Both the position numbers and the translations under genes were made by a program. A DNA stretch of 64,000 nucleotides. It comes from Sulfotelmatobacter sp049792875 (GTDB lineage: Bacteria; Acidobacteriota; Terriglobia; Terriglobales; Acidobacteriaceae). Below, one piece after another: positions 9,150-17,748 of the stretch; position 1 is the stretch's first letter, and each line of letters starts with the position of its first letter. The stretch spans positions 17,876-81,875 of the forward strand of contig JBARBI010000015.1 of assembly GCA_049792875.1 (NCBI GenBank), written 5' to 3'. The notes under the pieces are model-generated. The model made no database searches and was not told the origin of the DNA. It saw only the letters and a program-made list of their open reading frames with translations.

Positions 9150-9202
9150 CGAAAACCCCCACTTTTGCAGCAAAGGACGCGGCAAGAATGGGGCACCCGG
9201 CG
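9150..9202 (+). repeat. intergenic hairpin repeat, family B copy 2
   Basis: It runs from CGAAAACCCCCACTTTTGCA to AAGAATGGGGCACCCGG and is related to the element at 7266-7312. It lies between the divergent regulator and the frameshifted small gene. Confidence 0.6.
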
Positions 9203-9220
9203 TGTTTGTGGCGCTACAAT

Positions 9221-9375
9221 ATGCGCGTGGCTGATACTCCCTCCAAGGACGATCATAAGCACCACCGCCACGCGGTCTACCGTCGGAGACAACCGGATTG
9301 CTGCTGATCGCGTTTCTGCTGCTGGTCCTCACGCTGGTTCGCCATGGGCACGACATTCACTGGAGCCTCCGCTGA
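9221..9375 (+). pseudogene. frameshifted small single-helix membrane protein
   Basis: From ATG 9221 (or GTG 9227) the frame reads VADTPSKDDHKHHRHAVY and then hits a TGA at 9305. The next frame continues the sense from 9295 as GLLLIAFLLLVLTLVRHG to a TGA at 9373. Adding one base near 9290 (ACAACC) would join a His-rich charged head to one transmembrane helix, about 50 residues in all. The rejoined stop is two bases before the miaA GTG, and a TACAAT box sits at 9215-9220, so this looks like a real upstream gene with a one-base deletion, or a sequencing error. Confidence 0.5.
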
Positions 9376-9377
9376 AC

Positions 9378-10343
9378 GTGGTCACGCAACATTGTGAGAC
9401 GGCCGCGCCCCAGCCGCTGCTGGTGGTGATCCTTGGCCCCACGGCCAGCGGGAAGACGGCGTTGTCTCTGGCGCTGGCCCGGAAGTTCGGCGGCGAGATT
9501 GTCAACTGCGACTCGGTCGCGATGTACCGGGAGTTTGATATCGGCACCGCCAAGCCCAGCGCCCAGGAACGCGCTCTCGTTCCTCATCACCTTTTCGATG
9601 CTGTCGATCCTACTGAGTACATGACTGCCGGCGAATATGCCCGGCAGTCGCGGAAGGTGCTCACGGAAATCAGCCTACGCGATCACGTGCCCATCGTGGT
9701 GGGCGGCACCGGGCTTTACTTGCGTGCCCTGCTGGAGGGACTCTTCCCCGGCCCGCAGCGCTCGGAGGAGTTGCGGGAACGCTTGCGCGAAAGCGCTGCA
9801 AGCCGCGGTTCCGATCATCTGCATCGGATTCTGCGGCGTCTCGACCGCGCCTCCGCGGAGAAAGTCCACGCCAACGATATCCCCAAGCTGATCCGGGCGA
9901 TCGAGGTCTGCCTGGGGTCGCGACAGAAAATGTCGGAACTGTGGCAGCAAGGGCGCGACCGATTGCGAGGCTTCCGCGTTGTGCGACTCGGCCTCGATCC
10001 CGAGCGCTCTGCGCTTTACCTCCGGATTAACCAGCGCGCGCGGCAGATGTTCGATGGCGGTCTGATCGAAGAGGCGAAGAACTTGCTCGAGAAATATGAT
10101 GAAACCGCGCGTCCGCTAACCTCTCTTGGATACAAGCAGGCAGTGCAACTCCTGCGCGGCGAACTCACCCGCGAGCAGGCCCTACGAGCTGCACAGCAGG
10201 CGCATCGGAACTATGCCAAGCGGCAGATGACGTGGTTCCGACGCGAACCGAAGGTGACCTGGCTGAAGGGCTTCGGTGATGATGCCGAGATTCAACAGGA
10301 AGCCTTACGATGCGTGGCGGCGCAACGAGTCGGGCTCGGCTAG
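9378..10343 (+). CDS. miaA: tRNA dimethylallyltransferase
   Basis: MiaA attaches an isopentenyl group to A37 of tRNAs that read UNN codons. The P-loop GPTASGKT is near residue 20, followed by NCDSVAMYREFDIGTAKP, the VGGTGLYLRALLEG segment and SLGYKQAVQLLRGE near the C-terminus. The open frame reaches back to 9111, but that extension overlaps a repeat and a frameshifted small gene. GTG 9378 gives 321 residues, close to the family norm of 300-320, so it was chosen. Confidence 0.93.
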   Translation: MVTQHCETAAPQPLLVVILGPTASGKTALSLALARKFGGEIVNCDSVAMYREFDIGTAKPSAQERALVPHHLFDAVDPTEYMTAGEYARQSRKVLTEISLRDHVPIVVGGTGLYLRALLEGLFPGPQRSEELRERLRESAASRGSDHLHRILRRLDRASAEKVHANDIPKLIRAIEVCLGSRQKMSELWQQGRDRLRGFRVVRLGLDPERSALYLRINQRARQMFDGGLIEEAKNLLEKYDETARPLTSLGYKQAVQLLRGELTREQALRAAQQAHRNYAKRQMTWFRREPKVTWLKGFGDDAEIQQEALRCVAAQRVGLG

Positions 10344-10543
10344 AAGCCATTCCCCAGCCTCGCGCGCAAGCGGCTTGCCTGCATCGAAGGGCTCCAGCCG
10401 ATGTTCCTGGCCTCGCGAAAATCGGGGACCTGCGGGAAGCCTCCAGATTCCATTATTAATCTTGCAGATGATGACAGCGGAACCCGAAGGCCACGCCAAG
10501 ACCCGGGTCCTTTTCTTCTGATTCTTCTGATATCGTTCCTGCT

Positions 10544-12409
10544 ATGCTGCGAATCTTCCCTGTCCTATTTCTTCTCCTGACACTGACGTTGCCCGGCTTC
10601 GCTAAAGAGAAGCATTCCCAACCTGCTCCCAGCAGCGCGGCGCGGGGCGACAAGTGGGCCGAGGCCACGCTTCGCAAGCTAACCGTCGAGGAAAAAATCG
10701 GGCAGGTCTTCATGATCTGGTGCCGGGCCAGCTTCCTCAATGTGGAGAGCGCCGAGTACTTACAATGGCTCGAGGCCATGCAGAAGTATCACGTGGGCTC
10801 GTTCGCCATGTCGGTGCATGTGGATGGCCCGTTCCTGTTGCGAACCGAGCCCTACGAGGTCGCCGAGTTGCTCAACCGACTGCAGGCGGAATCGAAGCTG
10901 CCGTTGTTGATCGCGGCCGACTTTGAGCGCGGCACAGCCACGCGGATGCTGGGGACCACCAACTTTCCTCATGCCATGGCCTTCGGGGCCGATGGCAAAA
11001 CGGAAGACGCAGAAACTTTCGGCCGGATCACGGCGCAGGAAGCCCGCGCCATCGGCGTGCACTGGAATTTTTTTCCGGATGCCGACGTGAACTCGAATCC
11101 GGCCAATCCCATCATCAACACGCGCTCTTTCGGAGAGGATCCCAAGCAAGTTGGTGATCTGGTCACGGCGTACATTAAGGGAGCGCGCGAGGGCGGTATG
11201 CTGACCACGGTGAAGCACTTCCCTGGTCACGGCGACACCGCGACCGACTCGCATCTCGGAGTTGCCAGTGTGGGCGGGGACCGCGCCCATCTGGATTCGA
11301 TCGAGCTTCCCCCTTTCCGCCAAGCGATTGCGGCGGGAGTCGACTCGGTGATGGTGGCGCATGTTACCGTCCCGGCGCTCGATTCCGATCCCAATCATGT
11401 CGCGTCGATCTCGCCGGCAGTGGTTTCCGAACTACTGGAAAAACAGCTTGGATTCAAAGGCTTGATCGTGACCGATGCGCTCGACATGGCAGGGCTGACG
11501 CATCTTTTCGCCAACGACATTGGGCGCGCCGCCGTCGAGGCGTTCAAGGCGGGCAACGACTTGCTGATCATTCCTGCCGACTTGGGTGCCTCCTACGACT
11601 CCATGCTGAAGGCGGTGCGCTCGGGTGAGATCTCGCAGGAACGTCTCAACCGTTCCGTGCTCAAGATCATGAAAATAAAGGGCGGGCTCGGCCTCAACAA
11701 GATACGCACGGTCGATCTGAGCACGATCGCCACCGCCGTCGGCAAGCCGGAAAACATCGCCTTTGGCCAGCACGTGGCCGAGTCGGCCATCACGCTGGTG
11801 CGCGACAACAGCAAGGTTCTGCCCCTGAAATCGAAGGGAACCATTAAGGGCGGGCTTCCGTATATGACCAAAGAGGAGACGCACAACCAGGTGGTGGCGG
11901 TTCTTTTTTCCGATGATATGCGCACCGAATCGGGGCGCGCCTTCGGACGAGAGTTCCGCGCCCGCATTCCGGACGCGCACGTGATCTATGTGGATCCTCG
12001 CACCGCCGCCGGTATGAGCGACGAGGTTCTGAAGGCAGTCGACGAGGCGCAGACCGTAGTGGCTGCCGTTTATGGGATTCCGACGGCGGGAAAGGTCGGC
12101 AACTCGGTGGGGATGGCCGATGCCACCGGCATGCTGCTTCAGCAATTGCTCGATCATGCCGCGGACAAGACGGCGGTAGTCGCCATGGGGAATCCGTACC
12201 TGGCCAGCGATTTCCCCAAGGTCGAGAATTATATGTGTACGTTTTCCAACGCGACCGTGTCGGAAGTGGGCGCGATCAAGGCGCTGTTCGGGGAGATTCC
12301 GATTCGCGGCCATCTGCCCGTTACGATTCCGAATGTGGCCCAACGAGGCACCGGTCTGGAGCGTCCGATGCAAGTCGCTACAGGAGGGTCTCCGGATGTG
12401 CAGAACTAG
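10544..12409 (+). CDS. glycoside hydrolase family 3 (beta-N-acetylhexosaminidase-type), exported
   Basis: 621 residues. A signal peptide (LLLTLTLPGFAKE) precedes a GH3 TIM barrel with KHFPGHGDT (His225) and the nucleophile Asp311 in LIVTDALDM, followed by the GH3 C-terminal alpha/beta sandwich. The KHFPGHG motif is typical of NagZ-type enzymes that release GlcNAc from muropeptides or chitin fragments, but here the enzyme is exported and longer than cytoplasmic NagZ (about 340 residues), so a periplasmic role is likely. It overlaps the next gene by 14 bases. Confidence 0.88.
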   Translation: MLRIFPVLFLLLTLTLPGFAKEKHSQPAPSSAARGDKWAEATLRKLTVEEKIGQVFMIWCRASFLNVESAEYLQWLEAMQKYHVGSFAMSVHVDGPFLLRTEPYEVAELLNRLQAESKLPLLIAADFERGTATRMLGTTNFPHAMAFGADGKTEDAETFGRITAQEARAIGVHWNFFPDADVNSNPANPIINTRSFGEDPKQVGDLVTAYIKGAREGGMLTTVKHFPGHGDTATDSHLGVASVGGDRAHLDSIELPPFRQAIAAGVDSVMVAHVTVPALDSDPNHVASISPAVVSELLEKQLGFKGLIVTDALDMAGLTHLFANDIGRAAVEAFKAGNDLLIIPADLGASYDSMLKAVRSGEISQERLNRSVLKIMKIKGGLGLNKIRTVDLSTIATAVGKPENIAFGQHVAESAITLVRDNSKVLPLKSKGTIKGGLPYMTKEETHNQVVAVLFSDDMRTESGRAFGREFRARIPDAHVIYVDPRTAAGMSDEVLKAVDEAQTVVAAVYGIPTAGKVGNSVGMADATGMLLQQLLDHAADKTAVVAMGNPYLASDFPKVENYMCTFSNATVSEVGAIKALFGEIPIRGHLPVTIPNVAQRGTGLERPMQVATGGSPDVQN

Positions 12410-12989
12410 GTTTCACCCAGCTGGTGGGTTCGCGTTAGGGTTCGTGACGCTTGCGGCTCTGCTGCTGCCTGCGTGCAGCGTTAACGTAAAGAAGGAGCAG
12501 AACGGGCAAGACAAGCAGGTTGACATCAACACGCCCGTTGGCGGTATTCACGTCAGCAAGGGCGCGAACGTGGCGGACGTGGGACTTGCGGTCTATCCCG
12601 GGGCCCAGTTAAAGCAGAAGGATTCCGAGGGTGATGACAAGAGCGCCAATGTGAACATCTCGGGGTTCGGTTACGGGTTGAAGGTGGTTGCGCTGCAGTA
12701 TGAGTCTGACGATTCCCCTGCCAAGCTCGTCGCCTATTACAAAGATCAGCTCAAGAAATACGGCAACGTGCTCGAGTGCCATACCAACCATCTTGATCTG
12801 GACACGGACATGAAGGACTCGGATCACGGTTCCCATGAACTCACCTGCGGGGGAGCGAGCGGGAGCAACATCGAACTGAAAGTCGGAACGAAACAGAACC
12901 AGCATATCGTGGCGGTCGAGCCTGAAGGAAAAGGCTCTAACTTCTCACTGGTGTACGTGCGCACCCACGGCAAGGACGCGGAGATCTAG
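12396..12989 (+). CDS. lipoprotein, first of a tandem paralogous pair
   Basis: 197 residues. ATG 12396 is fixed by AGGAGG at 12383-12387 eight to nine bases upstream. The N-terminus has a lipobox (ALLLPAC). The mature part has the pattern VYPGAQLK, then YESDDSPAKLVAYYKDQLKK, then GNVLECH, then a charged loop and ELKVGTKQNQHIVAVEP. The neighbour at 13024 shares the whole scaffold. The family is common in acidobacterial genomes but has no known function to me. The start lies inside the GH3 gene, suggesting translational coupling. Confidence 0.75.
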   Translation: MCRTRFHPAGGFALGFVTLAALLLPACSVNVKKEQNGQDKQVDINTPVGGIHVSKGANVADVGLAVYPGAQLKQKDSEGDDKSANVNISGFGYGLKVVALQYESDDSPAKLVAYYKDQLKKYGNVLECHTNHLDLDTDMKDSDHGSHELTCGGASGSNIELKVGTKQNQHIVAVEPEGKGSNFSLVYVRTHGKDAEI

Positions 12990-13023
12990 CATTGGCTGAT
13001 TGTTTCTTCAGGAGGACCCATCC

Positions 13024-13593
13024 ATGTTGCGCCATCTGACATTCGCGATCGCACTGGCTGTAGCCGTGAGGTTACCGGTTTTCGCGCAGGACTCTGCCGC
13101 TCAGAACAAGAATCTCGACATCCGCAGTTCGGCCGGTGACCTGCACGTCGGCAGCGACGCGGACGCGCGTAAGACTGGCCTGCCACTTTATCCGGGCGCG
13201 CGCCTCAAGTCGGATGATGAAAACAGGAACCAGGCGAATTTGAGTGTGCTGACCGAAGCTTTCGGAATGAAACTGGTCGTTGCCAACTACGATTCCGACG
13301 ACGCTCCCGCCAAAATCATCGACTTTTATCGGGACAAGCTGAAGAAATTTGGCAAGGTTCTGGAGTGCCACTCCCAGAAGCATGGCGGTGACGCGGAAGT
13401 GCATGACGATGGCAAGGATTCCAAAGACAGCAAAGAACTGAAATGCGATGAGAATTCGGGCCCGGTCACGGAATTGAAAGTTGGCACCGAGGATAATCAG
13501 CACATGGTGGCGATCGAGCCGCGCGACGCGGGCAAGGGATCCACCTTCGCTCTGGTTTACGTGTACACACGGGGCAAGCGCGGAGATATTTAG
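13024..13593 (+). CDS. exported protein, second of a tandem paralogous pair
   Basis: 189 residues with a Sec signal peptide (cut near VFA-QDS) and no lipobox. It repeats the scaffold of the preceding gene: LYPGARLK, YDSDDAPAKIIDFYRDKLKK, GKVLECH, ELKVGTEDNQHMVAIEP and LVYVYTRG. AGGAGG at 13010-13015 is eight bases before the ATG. The pair is an evident duplication in which one copy is membrane-tethered and the other soluble or periplasmic. Function unknown. Confidence 0.75.
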   Translation: MLRHLTFAIALAVAVRLPVFAQDSAAQNKNLDIRSSAGDLHVGSDADARKTGLPLYPGARLKSDDENRNQANLSVLTEAFGMKLVVANYDSDDAPAKIIDFYRDKLKKFGKVLECHSQKHGGDAEVHDDGKDSKDSKELKCDENSGPVTELKVGTEDNQHMVAIEPRDAGKGSTFALVYVYTRGKRGDI

Positions 13594-13710
13594 ATCGGCC
13601 GCTCCCTCGACGATCTGGCCACAGCGCTCTTTAAGAGAGGCCCCCGTCTCGGTCCTTGCCTGCACCCGCGCGGTGCGATACCTTCAAGACAAGTCCTTCC
13701 CTGATTCCTG

Positions 13711-14376
13711 ATGGAACAGCCCTGCTACAAATGCGGACAGGCGGTGGAAGAGGGCATTCCCTTTTGCCCGCACTGCTCAGCCCCGCAGATTCGCGTGGTG
13801 ATCGCTGAGCCGGTGCAATCCACGGCGTTCGCCGAGGCCGCAACCGCGCCAGGATCGGCCGGCCTTCCGGCTTCGCAGACGGTCCCGGTCCTCGCCCTCC
13901 CGATGCAGTGGTCTCAGGCACTGAGGCCGTGCGCTCTGGCAGCGCTCGTAGCGTCCTTACTGATGTCTCTGGGACTGAACCCGTTCGTGGCCATGTTCAG
14001 TGTCGGATTCCTGGCAGTCGTCTTCTATCGCCAGCGCCGGCGGGAAATCGTGATCAAAACGACGGCGGGCGCCGGGCTGGGGGCTTTGGGCGGACTGCTC
14101 TGGTTTGCGATGTCATCCATCTTCGAAGCCCTGCTGGTGATCCTTCTGCACAAAGGGCCGGAACTCCGCAATGCACTCCTGGCAAAAATCCAGGAAGCGG
14201 CTTCTCAAACCAACGATCCTCAAGTGCTGGCCGTGTTTGAGCGCCTCAAGTCCCAGGGCGGGCTTGAATTCCTGATGTTGGCCGGGCTGTCTTTCGCGTT
14301 TGTCGCTGCGATTTTCCTTGGAGGTCTCGGCGGCGCACTCGGCAGCGCCGTCCTGGGCCGGCGCGACAAGTCATAG
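13711..14376 (+). CDS. zinc-ribbon membrane protein
   Basis: 221 residues. An N-terminal double-CxxC zinc ribbon (CYKCGQ at about 5-10 and CPHCSAP at about 19-25), an Ala-rich linker, then four or so hydrophobic helices (about 70-110, 118-150, 186-212) with a polar amphipathic stretch (ELRNALLAKIQEAASQ) between them. No catalytic motif is visible. It stands between the paralogous exported pair and pyrB. Confidence 0.65.
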   Translation: MEQPCYKCGQAVEEGIPFCPHCSAPQIRVVIAEPVQSTAFAEAATAPGSAGLPASQTVPVLALPMQWSQALRPCALAALVASLLMSLGLNPFVAMFSVGFLAVVFYRQRRREIVIKTTAGAGLGALGGLLWFAMSSIFEALLVILLHKGPELRNALLAKIQEAASQTNDPQVLAVFERLKSQGGLEFLMLAGLSFAFVAAIFLGGLGGALGSAVLGRRDKS

Positions 14377-14538
14377 CCGTAGCGCCAGGTTCTGGCCGCA
14401 TCAGGAGTGGGACGGCTGCACCAGCGGCTGCCATGTTATCGCGTTGATCCGAACTGTCCGGGCCCTCGACCGCCGGTGTGCAGCACCCTTGCGGTGGCCT
14501 CGCCTGCCGCGTATGATGCACCGTTTGCACTTTTTCCG

Positions 14539-15453
14539 ATGAATACGCCTGCACGCGGTTCGCTGCTGGGGATCGAGCACCTCGACGCGAACGAAATCCT
14601 GGGCCTGCTCAAGCTGGCCCGCCGCATGAATCCGGCGAAGGCCCGTCCGCTCCTACGCGGCAAGCGGATCGTGCTTCTGTTTTACGAGGCGTCCACCCGT
14701 ACTCGTTCTTCGTTCGAATTCGCTGCGAAGGCGCTTGGCGCAATTACCACGCTGGTGCAGTCCTCGGGATCGAGCATCGAGAAGGGCGAGTCGGTGCTCG
14801 ATACCGGCTACACCCTGCGCGCGGTGGGAGCGGACTGCATCGTGATGCGCCATCCGTCGGCCGGCGCGCCGCATTTGATGGCGACACATCTCGACATCCC
14901 GGTTATCAATGCCGGGGACGGGATGCACGAGCATCCTTCGCAGGCGCTGCTCGACGCCTTCACCATCCTGAAGCACAAGAAGTCGCTGAAGGGCCTACAG
15001 GCCACCATCATCGGCGACATCTATCATAGCCGCGTCGCGCGCAGCGCCTGCCATTTGCTGACTAAGTTCGGAGTGAAGGTGATTCTGTGCGGCCCGCCGG
15101 AGTTCGTCCCGGAGGTTGCGGCTACCCTTGCTCCCGGTTTGCGAGTGACGCGCTACATCGAAGACGCGCTGCGCGGCAGCGATGTGATCATGCTGCTGCG
15201 CGTGCAAAAGGAACGGCTGGCCGGGCAGAAGATCCGGCTGCAGGACTACATCGCGCGCTACCAGATGACCACCGCGCGCCTGAAACTGGCGAAGCGCGAT
15301 GCCATCGTGATGCATCCCGGACCGATCATCCGCGGCCTGGAGTTGACGGCGGAGGTGGCCGACGGCCCGCAGTCCGTAATCGTGGATGAAGTGCACAACG
15401 GAGTGCCGACGCGGATGGCGATTCTGGCGCGGGCATTAGGGAAGGCGAAATGA
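14539..15453 (+). CDS. pyrB: aspartate carbamoyltransferase catalytic subunit
   Basis: PyrB joins carbamoyl phosphate to aspartate, the first committed step of UMP synthesis. The carbamoyl phosphate motif STRTRSSFE starts at residue 52, VMRHP is at 102-106 and HPSQALLD at 132-139. ATG 14539 gives 304 residues, the normal length; an upstream extension of 44 codons in the same frame has no family match. It overlaps the next gene by four bases (ATGA). pyrC follows one gene later. No pyrI is present. Confidence 0.95.
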   Translation: MNTPARGSLLGIEHLDANEILGLLKLARRMNPAKARPLLRGKRIVLLFYEASTRTRSSFEFAAKALGAITTLVQSSGSSIEKGESVLDTGYTLRAVGADCIVMRHPSAGAPHLMATHLDIPVINAGDGMHEHPSQALLDAFTILKHKKSLKGLQATIIGDIYHSRVARSACHLLTKFGVKVILCGPPEFVPEVAATLAPGLRVTRYIEDALRGSDVIMLLRVQKERLAGQKIRLQDYIARYQMTTARLKLAKRDAIVMHPGPIIRGLELTAEVADGPQSVIVDEVHNGVPTRMAILARALGKAK

Positions 15454-16379
15454 GCCGGGGATTTGCACGGATCAACACGGATTCTGATGTTCGCGTCAAA
15501 CCGACGAGAAGAAGACGGCGAAGTGCGGGTCTGCATTTTGTGTTTGCCGTGTTGCTGGCAGCTTGTGGTCCAGCCCTGGCCCAAGGCATACCCGGGGCAT
15601 TCGTCGATGTCGAGGGATCCAAGCTCTACTACGAGGAGTGCGGCACGGGTCCCGAGGCTGTGGTTCTCATTCACGACGGCATCGCCCACTCTGCGGTGTG
15701 GGATGACGTATGGCCCGACTTCTGCAAACACTTCCACGCGATTCGCTACGACCGCCGCGGCTACGGGCGCACGCCAGCTTCCAGCACGTGGTATACCGAG
15801 ACGGAAGATCTTGCGGCGCTGCTGCGTCAGAGAAAAGTGAGCCGCGCAGTGCTCGTCGGCAGCTCGCACGGTGGCGAACTCTCCATCGACTTCACGCTGC
15901 AATACCCGGGTGTTGTCCAGCAGCTTGTGCTGGTGGGGGCAGTTGTAAGCGGATTTCCTTACTCCGATCACTTCCTGAATCGCGGCATGAACAATTCACG
16001 ACCGTTCGAAAAGAACGATGTTTCAGCCGGCTTGGCAAACTGGGCTAAGGACAAGTATCTCCTCGCCCCTGGACACGAGGCGGCGCAGAAGCATCTGCTT
16101 GCGCTGTTAACTGCGAATCCGCAGGATATGACGCACAGCGACTATGCACGCCCGACCGCGCCGGCGATTGGGCGCTTGCACGATGTCCGTATACCGACTC
16201 TGATCCTGGTCGGGGATGCCGACATTCCCGACGTGCACGCACATGCTGGGGCCATTGAGGCAGGTATTCCCGGGTCGAAGCGGGTGGTTATTTCCGATGC
16301 AGGACATCTGATGTACCTGGAGAAGCCGGCGGAGTTTAGCCGGGAAGTAATCAGTTTCATCGAATCGAACCGTTTTTGA
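15450..16379 (+). CDS. alpha/beta hydrolase, probably exported
   Basis: 309 residues. After a basic N-terminus comes a signal-peptide-like helix (LHFVFAVLLAACGPALAQG) and then an alpha/beta-hydrolase fold: VLIHDG oxyanion-hole region, YDRRGYGRTP, nucleophile elbow GSSHGG (Ser near residue 139), a late Asp in LVGDADIPD and catalytic His in SDAGHLMYLE. It is translationally coupled to pyrB but has no role in pyrimidine synthesis that I know of. The first 12-15 codons derive from a dispersed repeat (15457-15486), so the true start may be downstream. Confidence 0.8.
   Translation: MSRGFARINTDSDVRVKPTRRRRRSAGLHFVFAVLLAACGPALAQGIPGAFVDVEGSKLYYEECGTGPEAVVLIHDGIAHSAVWDDVWPDFCKHFHAIRYDRRGYGRTPASSTWYTETEDLAALLRQRKVSRAVLVGSSHGGELSIDFTLQYPGVVQQLVLVGAVVSGFPYSDHFLNRGMNNSRPFEKNDVSAGLANWAKDKYLLAPGHEAAQKHLLALLTANPQDMTHSDYARPTAPAIGRLHDVRIPTLILVGDADIPDVHAHAGAIEAGIPGSKRVVISDAGHLMYLEKPAEFSREVISFIESNRF
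15457..15486 (+). repeat. dispersed repeat, family C copy 1
   Basis: GGGATTTGCACGGATCAACA followed by CGGATTC. It resembles the element upstream of kbl (23108-23137) with the shared pattern GGATTT..AC.GAT..ACAC.GAT. Here it lies inside the first codons of the hydrolase gene. Confidence 0.5.
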
Positions 16380-16411
16380 AACGAGCACGATCCCGAGTTC
16401 CACGAAGACGC

Positions 16412-17722
16412 ATGCCAAACGACAAATCAAAGCCCGGGTCGCTGCTGATCAAGGGTGGCCACCTGATCGATCCCGGGGCGAAGATCAACGCGCCTATGGA
16501 TATCCTGCTACGCGAGGGTCGGGTTGCCGAAATCGCTTTGCCGAATAAGATCCGTGGCGGCGCCGACGAAAAATTCGACGCGCGCGGGCTGATTGTCGCG
16601 CCCGGTTTCATCGATCTGCACGTTCACCTGCGCGAGCCCGGCCAAAACTACAAAGAGACCATCGCCAGTGGAACTGCCGCCGCGGCTGCCGGTGGGTTTA
16701 CCTCGGTCTGCACGATGCCCAACACCGCTCCCGTGGTCGACACGGCGGAGTGGGTCACCTGGCTGCGGAATCCAGAGCGCGGGGCCGTGGTCAACGTCTT
16801 TCCCATCGCGGCCGCCACGCGCGGCAGCAAGGGAGGAACCCTCACTGACTTCAGCGCCCTGCAACGCGCGGGAGCCGTCGCCGTCACTGACGATGGCAAG
16901 CCCATCCTTGATGACGACATCATGCGCATGGCGCTGCGATTGGGTGCAGAACTGAATCTCCCGGTGGTGCAGCACGCCGAAGATACGCGCCTCACCGAAA
17001 ACTGCTCCATGCACGCGGGGCCGACGAGCTTCCGCCTGGGCCTGCGCGCCATGCCATCCGCCGCAGAAGCCGCGATCGTGGACCGCGATGTCACGCTCGC
17101 ACAGCAGATTCGCGAATCACGCCTGCACGTGGCGCATTTATCCACTTCCGACGCGTTGAAGTCTGTACGCCGGGGCAAACGCGCCAAGGCCCGCGTTACG
17201 TGCGAGGTCACGCCGCACCACTTTACTCTGATGGATGAGAACGTCGGCGAATACGATACCAACTTCAAGATGAACCCGCCGCTGCGGTCGGCGACGGACC
17301 GCGAAGCCATTGTGGTGGCGCTCGCCGACGGCACCGTTGATGCGATCGCCACCGATCACGCCCCGCACGCCGCCCACGAGAAACAGGTGGAGTTCGAGCG
17401 CGCCTCCTTTGGCATCACGGGGCTGGAGACTGCACTCGCGTTGGCCATCACGAAACTTCACCGCGAGCATAAGATTCCTCTGACGCGAATCGTAGAACTC
17501 TTCAGCGCGGGACCAGCGCGGGTGTTCGACCTCCCCGGGCGCGGATCGCTGGCACGCGGCAATTTCGCCGACGTGGCCATATTCGATCCCAAGAAGCGCT
17601 GGACGTTCGAAGCCGCCAAGTCGCGCTCGATGTCACACAACACTCCATTCGACGGCTGGCAGTTCACCGGAAGGGTCGTGGGTACGATCGTCGGCGGAAA
17701 TTTTGTCTACCGCACCGACTAA
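16412..17722 (+). CDS. pyrC: dihydroorotase (class I)
   Basis: The enzyme closes carbamoyl-aspartate to dihydroorotate, the step after PyrB. The metal motif HVHLREPG begins at His70, and later come NCSMHAG, VTPHHFTL and TDHAPHA (Asp315). At 436 residues it is the usual length for class I enzymes, which often pair with PyrB. ATG 16412 is preferred to an earlier TTG at 16376 in frame. It follows pyrB with only the hydrolase between. Confidence 0.94.
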   Translation: MPNDKSKPGSLLIKGGHLIDPGAKINAPMDILLREGRVAEIALPNKIRGGADEKFDARGLIVAPGFIDLHVHLREPGQNYKETIASGTAAAAAGGFTSVCTMPNTAPVVDTAEWVTWLRNPERGAVVNVFPIAAATRGSKGGTLTDFSALQRAGAVAVTDDGKPILDDDIMRMALRLGAELNLPVVQHAEDTRLTENCSMHAGPTSFRLGLRAMPSAAEAAIVDRDVTLAQQIRESRLHVAHLSTSDALKSVRRGKRAKARVTCEVTPHHFTLMDENVGEYDTNFKMNPPLRSATDREAIVVALADGTVDAIATDHAPHAAHEKQVEFERASFGITGLETALALAITKLHREHKIPLTRIVELFSAGPARVFDLPGRGSLARGNFADVAIFDPKKRWTFEAAKSRSMSHNTPFDGWQFTGRVVGTIVGGNFVYRTD

Positions 17723-17748
17723 GGTTCACCGAGACACAGGAGGATCGG

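Noticed and set aside
9111..9377. N-terminal extension of the miaA frame
   Set aside because: It covers a repeat and a frameshifted small gene, and would make MiaA about 90 residues too long.
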